Source of the DNA: Planctomycetota bacterium
GTDB taxonomy: Bacteria; Planctomycetota; UBA1135; GCA-002686595
Assembly (NCBI GenBank): GCA_016779225.1
Contig: JADHNZ010000009.1
Coordinates: 21,514-85,513 of the forward strand
Length of the DNA stretch: 64,000 nt
Direction: 5' to 3'
A program made the translations under genes and the position numbers. Below, in pieces: positions 16,846 to 31,017 of the stretch; the first letter of the stretch is position 1; every line of letters starts with the position of its first letter. Under the pieces are notes generated by a model, which was not told where the DNA came from, searched no databases, and saw nothing but the letters and a program-made list of their open reading frames with translations.

Positions 16846-18285
16846 GTGACCCGCATGTTCGACCTAGGCCTGATCCCCGCCGCCGGTGAAGGCATCCGCG
16901 CCTGGCCGACGACCTCGTGGATGCCCAAGGTGCTGCTCGAGGTTGGGGGCAAGCCGATCCTCCACCGCAACCTGGAGCTCCTGCGGGACCACTTCGGCAT
17001 CCGCGAGGTGGTCGTGATCGTCGGGCACATGGCGGAGCAGGTCCGGGCGTCGGTCGGCGACGGGAGCGCCTTCGGGGTCCAGGTGCGCTTCGTCCACTGC
17101 GACGACCCGAAGATCGGGCTGGCGCGTGGGATCGCCCTGGCTGAGCCTCACCTCCAGCGCCCGTTCGTCACCGTCCTGGGTGACGAGGTCTACCTCGACT
17201 CCAACCACGGCGACCTCAGGCCCGACGGCGACTGGTTTGCCTGCTGCGCCGTGCAGCGCACGGCCGACACGCGGCGTATCCAGAAGAACTATGCGGTGCG
17301 GCTGGAGGGCGGCCGAATCGTCGACCTGGAGGAGAAGCCCGACCTGCCCCAGACCGACCTGCTGGGCTGCGGGACCTATGCCTTCACTCCGGCCCTGTTC
17401 GACCGCATCCGGACCACGCCGCCCAGCCCGCGATCCGGTCGCATTGAGCTGACGGATGTGATCCGGGACGCAGCTCGCGAGGGCCTGCCGGTGCTGCCCT
17501 TCCACCTGGAGGGCGACTACCTCAATGTCAACTCGATCGAGGACCACCACACCGCCAACCACCTGGCGCGGACGCGGGCCTTCTCGACCTACCGCACCTC
17601 GGTCGTGATCCCCGCGTACAACGAGGAGGACTCGATCGAGTATGTCGTGCGCGACTTCGTCGACCATGTGGACGAGGTCCTGGTGGTGGACAACTCCTCG
17701 CGAGACCGGACTGCCGAGCTCGCGCGCGCGGCCGGCGCGCGGGTCGAGACGGTGTCCCTCACCGGCTACGGAGACACGATCAAGTGGGGCCTCGACCACG
17801 CCATCGGGGACCTCCTGGTGATCACCGAGGCCGACCACTCCTTCCGCGCCAAGGACCTGGGCAAGTTCCTCGAGTTCCTGAAGGACTCGGACATGGTGAT
17901 GGGCACCCGCACGACCCGGGAGATGATCGAGCAGGGCTCGAACATGGGCGGCCTGCTGCGGCTCGGGAACATCGTGGTGGGCAAGCTGATCGAGGTGCTC
18001 TGGTGGTCCCAGGAGCCGCGCTTCACCGATGTGGGCTGCTCCTACCGAGCCCTCTGGCGCTCGACCTGGGACAAGATCCGCGACCAGGTCCAGGGCGTGG
18101 GTCCGGAGTTCTCCCCCGAGATGATGATCGAGGTCCTGCGCGCCCGGCAGCGGGTGATCGAGATCCCGGTCAGCTACCACCCGCGTGTCGGCGGGGAGTC
18201 CAAGCACTCCGACGGCCTGCTGCATGTCTCTCGCACGGCCCTTCGGATGCTGCGCCTGATCCTCTCCAAGCGCCTCCATGGCTGA
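16846..18285 (+). CDS. Nucleotidyltransferase-GT2 glycosyltransferase fusion
   Basis: 479 residues with two catalytic domains. Residues ~4-245 are a sugar-1-phosphate nucleotidyltransferase: GLIPAAGEGIRAWPTT and PKVLLEVGGKPILHRNLELL, followed by VLGDEVY for metal binding. Residues ~250-479 are a GT2 family transferase: TSVVIPAYNEEDSIEYVV, VVDNSSRDRTAELARAAGA, the metal motif TEAD, and a DPM1-like C-terminal half (SYRALWR). The natural reading is a single protein that makes an NDP-sugar and then transfers it, possibly to a polyprenyl phosphate. That would feed the GT-C enzyme overlapping its 3' end by 8 nt. GTG at 16846 is used; ATG at 16855 is an alternative. A TATGCT hexamer at 16832-16837 lies just upstream and would give a nearly leaderless mRNA. 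The sugar is unknown. Confidence 0.85.
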   Translation: MTRMFDLGLIPAAGEGIRAWPTTSWMPKVLLEVGGKPILHRNLELLRDHFGIREVVVIVGHMAEQVRASVGDGSAFGVQVRFVHCDDPKIGLARGIALAEPHLQRPFVTVLGDEVYLDSNHGDLRPDGDWFACCAVQRTADTRRIQKNYAVRLEGGRIVDLEEKPDLPQTDLLGCGTYAFTPALFDRIRTTPPSPRSGRIELTDVIRDAAREGLPVLPFHLEGDYLNVNSIEDHHTANHLARTRAFSTYRTSVVIPAYNEEDSIEYVVRDFVDHVDEVLVVDNSSRDRTAELARAAGARVETVSLTGYGDTIKWGLDHAIGDLLVITEADHSFRAKDLGKFLEFLKDSDMVMGTRTTREMIEQGSNMGGLLRLGNIVVGKLIEVLWWSQEPRFTDVGCSYRALWRSTWDKIRDQVQGVGPEFSPEMMIEVLRARQRVIEIPVSYHPRVGGESKHSDGLLHVSRTALRMLRLILSKRLHG

Positions 18286-20002
18286 CCTCACTCCCAGCCC
18301 CGCCGACCCCGACGAGGGGCAGCGCCCGGGCGGCGACGCCCTGGGCAGCCGCGCCGGAGCCACCGAGCTCGCCGCCGCCCTCGCCGGCACGCCCAGCCTC
18401 CCGAGCCGACCCGCCGCCGGCCCCTGGGCCCTGCTCGTCCTCCTGCCCCTGCTCTGGCTCGGCTGGACCGGGGTGCGGGGTCTGGACTTCGGTCGCTACT
18501 GGGACGACCCCCTCCACCAGAACAACCTCGCCCAGGCCGTGGAGACCGAGCGGCTGCTCCCCGGCTGGTACAACTACCCCTCGGTCACCTTCTGGCTCGG
18601 GCTCGCGGCCCTGGCTCCGGAGCTCGCCGAGCGCCCCTTCGGCCGCATGCGCCTGATGCACGAGCGCCGGGTCGGGGATCCGCTCCTCGACCGCGCCGCC
18701 GAGGGTCAGGTGCCCCTCGACCTGGGCAAGCCAGGGCTGAAGGAGACGGTGCGCTCCCCGGGCTTCCTGGTGCGCGCACGCGGTGTCTACCTGGCGCTGA
18801 CCTCGCTCTCGGTGCTGTGGGTGTTCCTGCTCGCCCGGCGCCTGCTCGGCACCACGGCTGGGCTGTGGGCGGCGGCAGTGCTGGGCACGGGCTTCGAGCT
18901 GGGGTACCACGCCCGCTGGATCGCACCCGATCCGGTGATGATGCAGTTCACGGCCCTCTTCCTGTGGCTGCTCGTCCGCGCCCGCGAGCCCGAGCACCGG
19001 CTGTGGCCCGCCGCGGTGGCTGCGGGGCTGGCCCTGGGCACCAAGTACACCGCCGGGATCCTGTTCGTCCCGCTCTGCTGGGTCGCCGGGCAGCGCGGCG
19101 GAGCGAAGGCTGCCCTCGAGTCCCTGGCCATTGCCTCCCTGACCTTCCTCGTGACCACGCCGGGCGTCCTGGTGGAGCCCCAGCTCTTCGTGCGCGATGT
19201 CCTGTGGGAGGTCCAGCACTACGGGATCGGGCACTACGGGTTCAGCGTCGAGCCGGGGTGGATGCACCTCTCCCTCGCCCTCGAGTATCTCGGCCTGCAC
19301 CTCGGCGCCGGGCTGCGCCCACTCGCCGCGATGGTGACCCTGCTGGCCTTCGCGGGGGCGGTGCAGTGGGTGCGGCGCGCGCCGGGTGAGGCGGGCCTGC
19401 TGCTGGCGGTGCCGGTCCTGCTGCTCGTGGTGCTGACCCGCCAGCGCGTGCTCTTCGTCCGCAATCTGCTGGTGTTCCTGCCATTCCTGGTGCTCTTCGC
19501 AGCCGAGGGAGCGCGCGGCCTGGGGCGCTTCTTCCAGTCCCCCACCATGGTGCCCCTGGCCCTGGGGGCAGCCCTCGCCCTCCCCGGCGCGTGGCTGCAG
19601 CACCGTGCGGCCGAGGCCATCGAGGCCCGCGCGCAGGGCTCCCCACTCGAGGAGTTCGCCGCCTGGGCGGAGCAACACGAGGGTCCGCTGGCAGTCCTGC
19701 CCGCCCTCGCCGCCGAGCTCGAGGCCGCGGGTCTCTCGCTGCCCGAGCGCGTCGAGGTGACGGACGCTCCGGAAGCGGCTCGCGTCGCGTTCCGCGCCAG
19801 CCACGCCGCCCAGGGCGGCAATGTGGAGCTGCTGCGCTCGAACCTGCCCGGCGCGGCGCGGCGCGTGTTCGGCGCGCCTGGAGTGCGCTGGGACTGGTAC
19901 ACCTCCTGGCCCAGCGACCCGATCGTCGTCGCGGACGCAGAGGTCCTGGAGCAGCTGCAGGACTGGCGGCGCTTCGTGAAGGCGCCGGAGCCTGGCCGCT
20001 AG
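18278..20002 (+). CDS. GT-C membrane glycosyltransferase (ArnT/PMT-like)
   Basis: A 574-residue integral membrane protein with about ten hydrophobic helices from residue 48 onward and a soluble C-terminal ~120 residues. The first external loop carries GRYWDDPLHQNN. This acidic pair is where GT39/GT83 enzymes keep the catalytic Asp that uses polyprenyl-phosphate sugars. Other helices include LLVFLPFLVLFAAEGARGLG. The N-terminal 47 residues are Asp/Pro/Ala-rich and cytoplasmic. It overlaps the upstream NTP-transferase/GT2 fusion by 8 nt and precedes the sulfatase-fold gene by 10 nt, so the three form one unit. Likely role: transfer of the lipid-linked sugar made upstream onto a periplasmic acceptor (protein, lipid A or polysaccharide). 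The acceptor cannot be inferred. Confidence 0.75.
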   Translation: MADLTPSPADPDEGQRPGGDALGSRAGATELAAALAGTPSLPSRPAAGPWALLVLLPLLWLGWTGVRGLDFGRYWDDPLHQNNLAQAVETERLLPGWYNYPSVTFWLGLAALAPELAERPFGRMRLMHERRVGDPLLDRAAEGQVPLDLGKPGLKETVRSPGFLVRARGVYLALTSLSVLWVFLLARRLLGTTAGLWAAAVLGTGFELGYHARWIAPDPVMMQFTALFLWLLVRAREPEHRLWPAAVAAGLALGTKYTAGILFVPLCWVAGQRGGAKAALESLAIASLTFLVTTPGVLVEPQLFVRDVLWEVQHYGIGHYGFSVEPGWMHLSLALEYLGLHLGAGLRPLAAMVTLLAFAGAVQWVRRAPGEAGLLLAVPVLLLVVLTRQRVLFVRNLLVFLPFLVLFAAEGARGLGRFFQSPTMVPLALGAALALPGAWLQHRAAEAIEARAQGSPLEEFAAWAEQHEGPLAVLPALAAELEAAGLSLPERVEVTDAPEAARVAFRASHAAQGGNVELLRSNLPGAARRVFGAPGVRWDWYTSWPSDPIVVADAEVLEQLQDWRRFVKAPEPGR

Positions 20003-20012
20003 ACTGGAGGGC

Positions 20013-21893
20013 ATGCACCGCCTCGCCGCCCTGCTGCTCCTCGGGGCCGTCGCATGCGGCGGTGCTCCGGAGCCCGTGGGCACGCTGACCGTCGAGCGCG
20101 TGCAGCGCTCCCTGGTCCTCGCACCCGAGGCCGCGCGGGTCTTGCGCAGCGCGGCGGGGAGGGCTGCCGAGGACACGGTGCGCGTGGACACGCTCGCTCC
20201 GTCGAAGCGTCGGGACCTCGACACGAGTCCGCTCCCCTGCTGGGAGCTGGGCGTCGGCAGCGAGGTCGAGCTGGACCTGGGCGCGCTGCCGCCCGGGGCG
20301 AGCCTGCGGCTGGCGGCCGGATTCGGGAGCGAGGCCTACGCAGGAGAGGCCCGAGGGAGGGTGCGCTTCCGCGCTGCGCTCGACGGCCGCGAGTGCTTCC
20401 TCGCGGAGAAGGCCTACGGGCCGGGCGTCCCCGCGGACGACCGCGCCTGGTCGCGCCCGAGGGTCGAGGGCGCCGCTCTGGGCGAGCTCCCGCTCGCGGG
20501 CGCTCGCACCCTGCGCCTCGTGACGGAGGCCGCGGACGGCTCCGGCCAGCCCCCTGCGGCCTTCGGCCTGCTCGAGGTGGTGACGCGTGAGGAGCGCGCG
20601 CACCTCCCCGCCGCTCCGGACGCGCCGAATGTGGTCCTGGTGGTCATCGACACCCTGCGCGCCGACAGGGTGGGACACCTGGGGCACCCGGGCGGACTGA
20701 CGCCCCGCCTCGACGCCCTCGCCGCGCGCGGCACCTCCTTCCGCTCGGCCTGGACCGCGTCCCCGTGGACCTGGCCCTCCACGGCCTCCCTGCTCACGGG
20801 CCTCGGCCCCCAGGAGCACGGCGTGCTCTCCTACGAGTCCTGCTACCTGGCCCAGTCGCTGGTCACCCTGGGGGAGCACCTGCAGGACGGTGGCTGGGCC
20901 ACGGCCGCGTTCTCCTCGAACCCCCTGGTCCAGCCCGACAAGCAGTTCGACCAGGGCTTCGGCACCTTCCGCTCCTACGCCTGGGCCCACGGCGCCGAGG
21001 TCGCAGGCGACGCGGCCGCATGGATCGAGGCCCAGGCCGCCGCGGGTGCGGGGCGCTGGTTCGCCTATGTCCACCTGACCGACCCCCACGAGTATGTGCC
21101 GAGCCCCGAGTTCCGCGACCGGGTGCAGGGCGAGTACCTGGGACCCGCCGGGCGTGACGAGCTGTACGGCCTGGTCGCGAAGCGCCTCCAAGGGCTTGCC
21201 GTGGACGAGGCGCGCCTGGCCGCGCTGCTCGCGAACCAGGAGAGCGCCTACGACGCCACCGTGGCGGAGGCGGACGCGGCGGTCGGCCTGCTCCTCGACG
21301 CCGTCTCCGGGCTGGGCCTCACCGACCGCACCCTCTTCGTTGTGACCTCGGACCACGGCGAGGAGTTCCTCGACCACGGACTCCTCTACCACGGCAGCCA
21401 GCTGCACGAGGAGCTCGTACGCGCCCCGCTCATCCTGGCCGGGCCGTCAATCCCGGCGGGGGTCGCGGTCGCCGAGCCCGTGGAGAACCGCACGACCTTC
21501 GACCGCATCCTCGCCGCGACGGGCCTCGCCGAGGAGGCTCCCGCCCCCGCCCCCGGCGCGCCGCGCTTCTTCACCACGAGCCTCGGCGTGGTGCGCATGC
21601 CCGGGGCCCCCACCTCGGTGAACCGCGAGGTCCACGGCGTGCGCACGGGGCGCAGCGAGCTGTTCCTGTGGGCGCCCGAGCGCGGGGACGAGCCCGCGTG
21701 GACCGCGCTCTACGACCTTGCGGCCGATCCCCAGGCCGCTGAGCCCGTGCCCCAGCCGGACCCCGAGCGCGTCGCCGCCCTGCAGGACCTGCTGGCGCGC
21801 TGGATCCAGGCGGGCCTCGAGGTCCGCCCGGAGGGTGTCGGCGGCGGCGCAGCCACCCGCAGCGCCCTGGACGCCATGGGCTACACGCGCTGA
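20013..21893 (+). CDS. Sulfatase-fold lipoprotein with Thr at the catalytic position
   Basis: A 626-residue exported protein. The signal ends in LLLLGAVAC, so Cys15 is probably lipidated. Residues ~21-200 form a beta-rich N-terminal domain. The alkaline phosphatase/sulfatase domain starts at NVVLVVIDTLRADRVGHLG (206-224), with metal-ligand Asp213. The nucleophile segment reads TASPWTWPSTASLLTG: the position of the sulfatase Cys/Ser is Thr253, which cannot become formylglycine. SDHGEEFLDHGLLYHG supplies the second metal site. Thr nucleophiles occur in phosphoethanolamine/phosphoglycerol transferases and phosphodiesterases of the same superfamily. It is therefore better regarded as a phospho- or unknown-ester enzyme than as an active sulfatase. 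As the third gene of the glycan cassette it may modify the polymer made by its neighbours. Confidence 0.8.
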   Translation: MHRLAALLLLGAVACGGAPEPVGTLTVERVQRSLVLAPEAARVLRSAAGRAAEDTVRVDTLAPSKRRDLDTSPLPCWELGVGSEVELDLGALPPGASLRLAAGFGSEAYAGEARGRVRFRAALDGRECFLAEKAYGPGVPADDRAWSRPRVEGAALGELPLAGARTLRLVTEAADGSGQPPAAFGLLEVVTREERAHLPAAPDAPNVVLVVIDTLRADRVGHLGHPGGLTPRLDALAARGTSFRSAWTASPWTWPSTASLLTGLGPQEHGVLSYESCYLAQSLVTLGEHLQDGGWATAAFSSNPLVQPDKQFDQGFGTFRSYAWAHGAEVAGDAAAWIEAQAAAGAGRWFAYVHLTDPHEYVPSPEFRDRVQGEYLGPAGRDELYGLVAKRLQGLAVDEARLAALLANQESAYDATVAEADAAVGLLLDAVSGLGLTDRTLFVVTSDHGEEFLDHGLLYHGSQLHEELVRAPLILAGPSIPAGVAVAEPVENRTTFDRILAATGLAEEAPAPAPGAPRFFTTSLGVVRMPGAPTSVNREVHGVRTGRSELFLWAPERGDEPAWTALYDLAADPQAAEPVPQPDPERVAALQDLLARWIQAGLEVRPEGVGGGAATRSALDAMGYTR

Positions 21894-21948
21894 GTGGCTG
21901 TGGCCGTGGGCCGCCGGGGTCCTCGAACGAGCCGCCGCGGCGCGAGGC

Positions 21949-27208
<5,260 letters not shown>

Positions 27209-27226
27209 CCCGTCAGCGCGGCACGC

Positions 27227-28519
27227 TCAGTCCTCGAGGGGCAGCAGGTCCGCGCGCTCGCCGCGGGCCCAGGCGTCGAGGCGCGGGCGCACGAGCTCGT
27301 CGAAGAGGATCCGCGCGCAGGCAGCCACCGGGATCGCGAGCAGCAGCCCGTAGAACCCGGCCAGCAGCCCCCCCGCGAAGGAGGCGAACAGGATGGCCGG
27401 CGTGGAGAGGTCCGTGGTGGGCCCCTGGATGCGCGGCGTGAGGAGGTAGTCGTCGAGCGCCTGGCCCACCTGGTAGAGGGCCGTGGGCGCGAGGAGGATC
27501 CACCACCAGCTGCCCTGCAGCCCACCGGCTCCATCGAGAGCCATCAGCACCATGACCACGGGCAGCGCCGCGAGGGTCGCGTAGGGCACCAGGGCCAGGA
27601 CGCTGATCCCCACCCCGACCAAGAGCGGCGCGGGAGCCCCGATGAGGGCAAAGCCGATGGTGTAGAAGACCGCCAGCAGCAGCGCGATCAGGATACGACC
27701 GCGCACGAAGCCGCTGATCGCGCGCTCCATTCGCGTGAGGATCGCCCGCGCCCGCGGACGGTCGCTCTCCCGCACCCAGCCCCACGCCGCCTGGGCGTAC
27801 TGGGCGTGGCCGGTGATGGCGAAGAAGAGGAAGAACAGGGTCAGGAACCCCATCAGCGCGATCTGACCGACCCACTCCGCGGTGCCCACGGCGAGCCGCG
27901 CGGCGGTCCCACCCGTCTCGAACAGTCCGCTGGCCACGCGCTCGCTGTGGGTGCGCACCCAGTGCAGGGCCGTCTCGGCCAGGCGCGCCAGGTCGCCCGC
28001 ATCGGCACCCGCGAACCGCAGCGCGGAGCCGAGCAGGTCGTCGTCCTCGGGGCGGTGGTCCTCGGCCCGCTCCCGCACCTCCAGCACGAAGCCGCGCACG
28101 CCGCGCCAGCTCTCGGGGACGGCAGCCGCAAGGGCCTCGTCCTCGGGCGCCCTCACGCTCGCGACGACCGCGGACGAGCCGCGTGAGACCGACACGGCCA
28201 CGCGCGCGCCCTGCAGCACCGCGAACGAGGCCCCGAACAGGAGCGGGACCAGGGCGAGGACCAGCCCGGCCCCGAGGACCGCGCTCGCGCTGCCCTTGCG
28301 CCCCAGGGGCGTGGAGCGCTCCACGCGCGCCACCAGGGGCTCGAGGAAGTAGGCCAGCAGGGCGGCCAGCAGCACGGGCACCGTCACCAGCGAGAGGGTG
28401 TGCCCGAGGCGCAGCAGGCCGAGGACGGCCCCCAGCAGGAGCAGGTCGCGCACCCACTGGATCTGCCAGAGGTGGAGGCGCGCCCAGCCCGGACGCTGCT
28501 GGGGATCTGCGGCAGCCAT
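27227..28519 (-). CDS. AI-2E/PerM family membrane permease
   Basis: A 430-residue polytopic protein of the UPF0118/PerM (AI-2 exporter-like) family. There is an N-terminal helix group (about 25-110), a soluble Asp/Glu/Arg-rich segment (about 120-205), and a C-terminal block with the family hallmark TPRIQGPTTDLSTPAILFA followed by GGLLAGFYGLLLAIPVAAC. The fold resembles TqsA/YdgG. Proposed substrates across the family include AI-2 and Na+/H+, so no specific cargo is assigned. ATG at 28519 is chosen over a TTG at 28546. It follows the pseudouridine synthase by 103 nt on the same strand and is convergent with the repeat protein, leaving only 18 nt between their stops. Confidence 0.85.
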   Translation of the reverse strand: MAAADPQQRPGWARLHLWQIQWVRDLLLLGAVLGLLRLGHTLSLVTVPVLLAALLAYFLEPLVARVERSTPLGRKGSASAVLGAGLVLALVPLLFGASFAVLQGARVAVSVSRGSSAVVASVRAPEDEALAAAVPESWRGVRGFVLEVRERAEDHRPEDDDLLGSALRFAGADAGDLARLAETALHWVRTHSERVASGLFETGGTAARLAVGTAEWVGQIALMGFLTLFFLFFAITGHAQYAQAAWGWVRESDRPRARAILTRMERAISGFVRGRILIALLLAVFYTIGFALIGAPAPLLVGVGISVLALVPYATLAALPVVMVLMALDGAGGLQGSWWWILLAPTALYQVGQALDDYLLTPRIQGPTTDLSTPAILFASFAGGLLAGFYGLLLAIPVAACARILFDELVRPRLDAWARGERADLLPLED

Positions 28520-28622
28520 GCGGGCCAGTCTGCTGGCGCCGTCCAACCGGATTCAAGCGAGGACGCTGGAGGAGCCCGCCGATGGCCGTCGCGGCTGCGC
28601 ACGGGCTAGTGCGGGACCGGCA

Positions 28623-29579
28623 TCAGGGCGCGAGGTGCGCCCGCATCCACTCCAAGAGCGCGGCCATGTCCGCCGCAAGGGGCGACTCGAAAGCCAGGGA
28701 GTCGCCGGTCACCGGGTGGCGCAGTTCGAGGCGCGAGGCGTGCAGGCACTGGCGGCGCGGCACGGGGGCCTCGGACGGCAGCGGCACACGCAGGGCGCCC
28801 CGGTGCCGATAGACACCGTCCCCCACGATCGGATGCCCCGCGTGGGTGAGGTGCACGCGCACCTGGTGGGTGCGGCCGGTGCGTGGGCGGGCCGCCACGA
28901 GGGCGTGGCCGCGGAAGGTCTCGAGGCGCTCCATCAGGGTCGCAGCCTCACGCCCCTCCTCGTCCTCGGGGGCCACGCGCATCCGCTCGGGGTGCCGCGG
29001 GTCGCGCTGCATGCGCGCCTCGATCCAGTCGCTCTCGAAGCGCGGCTCGTGGTGGACCAGCGCCAGGTAGGTCTTGCGGACCTCGCGCGCCGCGAACTGG
29101 GCCTGCAGGCCCTCCAGCGCCTCCGGAGTCCGCGCGATGACCATCACGCCGCTCGTCAACCGGTCCAGCCGATGCACGAGGCCCCTGCGCCGGGGATCCT
29201 CCGCCGGAGCAAGGGGGCCGAGGGCCGCCTCCGCGAGGGTCACGACCGTGTCCCGGCGCGAGTGGTCATTGGCGTGGCTCAGGAGCCCCGCGGGCTTGTC
29301 CACGAATGCGAGGTGCTCGTCCGCGTGAAGCAGCGGCAGCTCCTGGATGACGCCCCCCTCGGGCGTGGTGGGCGGCGCGAGCTCCGGCAGCTCCAGCTCC
29401 ACGGCCTGGGAGGCCTCGAGGACGAGGCCGGGCTTGCGCACCACCTCGCCGTCCACGCGCACGAAGCCCCCCTTGATCACGGCCTGTAGACGGCTGCGCG
29501 ACCAGTCAGGGATCGAGGCGGCAAGGAACCGGTCGAGACGCTCGCCGGAGGCCATCTGGGGCACCATGAGACGCTTCAC
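28623..29579 (-). CDS. RluA-family rRNA/tRNA pseudouridine synthase
   Basis: A 318-residue protein. The N-terminal S4 RNA-binding domain (RLDRFLAASIPDWSRSRLQA, about 14-33) is followed by the RluA catalytic domain. The catalytic motif is GLVHRLDRLTSGVMVIA with the active Asp in HRLD, then ARPRTGRTHQVRVHL and HPIVGD. This S4-plus-RluA layout is that of RluD/RluC, which modify 23S rRNA uridines, but the exact target cannot be told. The start is probably GTG at 29579 (MKRLMVPQ) or ATG at 29567. It diverges from the HD-GYP regulator with only 64 nt between the starts, so both promoters must lie in that short gap. Confidence 0.9.
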   Translation of the reverse strand: MKRLMVPQMASGERLDRFLAASIPDWSRSRLQAVIKGGFVRVDGEVVRKPGLVLEASQAVELELPELAPPTTPEGGVIQELPLLHADEHLAFVDKPAGLLSHANDHSRRDTVVTLAEAALGPLAPAEDPRRRGLVHRLDRLTSGVMVIARTPEALEGLQAQFAAREVRKTYLALVHHEPRFESDWIEARMQRDPRHPERMRVAPEDEEGREAATLMERLETFRGHALVAARPRTGRTHQVRVHLTHAGHPIVGDGVYRHRGALRVPLPSEAPVPRRQCLHASRLELRHPVTGDSLAFESPLAADMAALLEWMRAHLAP

Positions 29580-29643
29580 GACCCGTCATTCCATCGCCGG
29601 AGGGGGCGTGCTACAACCGAAAGCCGAGGGAACCTCCAAGGTC

Positions 29644-30690
29644 ATGATCGGACACCAACGCCCCACGATCCTGCTGGTCGACGACGAGCCCGCGATCCTC
29701 GAGGTGCTCGCTGCGGTCCTCGGCACCCAGGGCTTCACGGTCGTGACCGAGACCGAGGCCGCCGTGGCCGCCGCGCTGATCGAGCGTCGCGCGGCGAAGG
29801 GAGCCCCGTTCGCTGCCGTGGTGACCGATGTGGTCTTCGATGGACGCACCGAGGGAGACACGGTCCTGGCCGCCTGCCGGAGCGCCTCTCCCCGCACCGT
29901 GGTCGTCCTCATGACGGGCTTCCCGGCTCTCGAGGGGGCGGTCTCCGCCATCAAGCAGGGAGCCCACGACTACATCCAGAAGCCGGTGGACCCGGGCGCC
30001 CTGGCCCAGCACCTCCACCGCGCCCTCAGCGAGCGCCGCATCCACCGCGAGGAGCTGTCCTACCTGGACCTGGTGGACATCCTCTCGGACATGGTCGCGC
30101 ACACGATCGAGCGCGTGGACCCCTACACCGCCGGCCACGGCGAGCGCACGCGCAGCTACTGCCGCGAGATCGCCGAGCAGCTGGGCCTCGACCGCAGCAC
30201 GACCCAGAGGCTGGAGCTGGCTGCGATCGCCCACGACTACGGCAAGATCTACCTGGACGACATCTCCTTCCTGACGAAGAAGGGGCCGCTCACCCCCGCG
30301 GAGTACCGCGAGGTGCAGCGGCACCCCGAGGTGGGCGCCAACAAGCTGGGCACCAATCCGCACCTGCTCGAGGCCTGCGCCTACATCGCAGAGCACCACG
30401 AGCGCTGGGACGGGACCGGCTATCCGCGGCGCCTCAAGGGCGGACAGATCAGCCCCGCCGGGCGCATCCTGTGCCTGGTGGAGGTGTTCGACTCCCTCAC
30501 CACCCGCCGCTCGTACAAGGACCCCTGGGACCTGGACAAGACCCTCGACTTCTTCGAGAGCCAGTCGGGGCGGGCCTTCGAGCCGGAGGTCCTCGACATC
30601 TTCCTGCGGCTGCTCGAGCAGCACGGTCCGGCCTGGCTGGAGGCCCCGATGCGGGACCTCGAGCAGGCGGGCCTGCAGCCGGGGTCCTGA
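29644..30690 (+). CDS. Response regulator with HD-GYP phosphodiesterase output
   Basis: 348 residues. The receiver domain (8-125) has acidic pair Asp13/Asp14, phospho-acceptor Asp62 (VVTDVVFDG), Thr91 and Lys113 (YIQKPVDP). The HD-GYP domain (~145-340) keeps HGERTRSYC, the metal-binding HD in AIAHDYGKI, HPEVG, HHERWDGTGYPRRLKGG and VEVFDSLTTRRSY. All catalytic signatures are present, so c-di-GMP hydrolysis is predicted, controlled by phosphorylation from a histidine kinase not encoded here. This resembles RpfG. ATG at 29644 begins immediately before the first receiver strand. The gene stands alone between a divergent rRNA-modification gene and the SUMF1 gene. Confidence 0.9.
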   Translation: MIGHQRPTILLVDDEPAILEVLAAVLGTQGFTVVTETEAAVAAALIERRAAKGAPFAAVVTDVVFDGRTEGDTVLAACRSASPRTVVVLMTGFPALEGAVSAIKQGAHDYIQKPVDPGALAQHLHRALSERRIHREELSYLDLVDILSDMVAHTIERVDPYTAGHGERTRSYCREIAEQLGLDRSTTQRLELAAIAHDYGKIYLDDISFLTKKGPLTPAEYREVQRHPEVGANKLGTNPHLLEACAYIAEHHERWDGTGYPRRLKGGQISPAGRILCLVEVFDSLTTRRSYKDPWDLDKTLDFFESQSGRAFEPEVLDIFLRLLEQHGPAWLEAPMRDLEQAGLQPGS

Positions 30691-31017
30691 GCTGCTGGCC
30701 GCGGGGCTGCCGCCCCTTGGCCGCCAGGCGCAGACGCGGGCGCCCGAGCCGCCCCACGGAACGGGCTCCAGAGACGCGAGACGCCACGGAGGCCGCAGGA
30801 GCGGCAAGGCCTGCGTGACCTCTGGGAGGGTCTCCCCGCCGCAGGGAGCTCGGCGCAGCCCCCCGAGCGAACACCGGTTCCAGGGGCCGGGTCCGCTTGC
30901 GCGGGGCCCAGGGATGCCTATCCTCTTTGCCCCCCGACCCGGGCGAAACACGCGCCCGGGCGGTGACTAGGGTCTCCTGGCCCCAACCCCGGGCCCGTCC
31001 CAATCTCCTCCGATCCC
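30691..31017. other. Intergenic region with two hairpins
   Basis: No gene seen. A compound inverted repeat at about 30695-30727 (inner stem GGGGC/GCCCC at 30703-30707 and 30712-30716, outer CTGGC/GCCAG) directly follows the HD-GYP stop and may terminate it. A second, perfect 8-bp stem (30938-30945 with 30953-30960, 7-nt loop) lies 57 nt before the SUMF1 start, inside its presumed leader. Confidence 0.4.
30897..30924 (+). promoter_or_regulatory. Possible sigma-70-type promoter for the SUMF1 gene
   Basis: TTGCGC at 30897-30902 and TATCCT at 30919-30924 are separated by 16 nt. A transcript would start near 30931, just ahead of the 8-bp leader hairpin, and reach the ATG at 31018 with an ~87-nt leader. 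In such GC-rich DNA one match of this quality is weak evidence. Confidence 0.25.
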
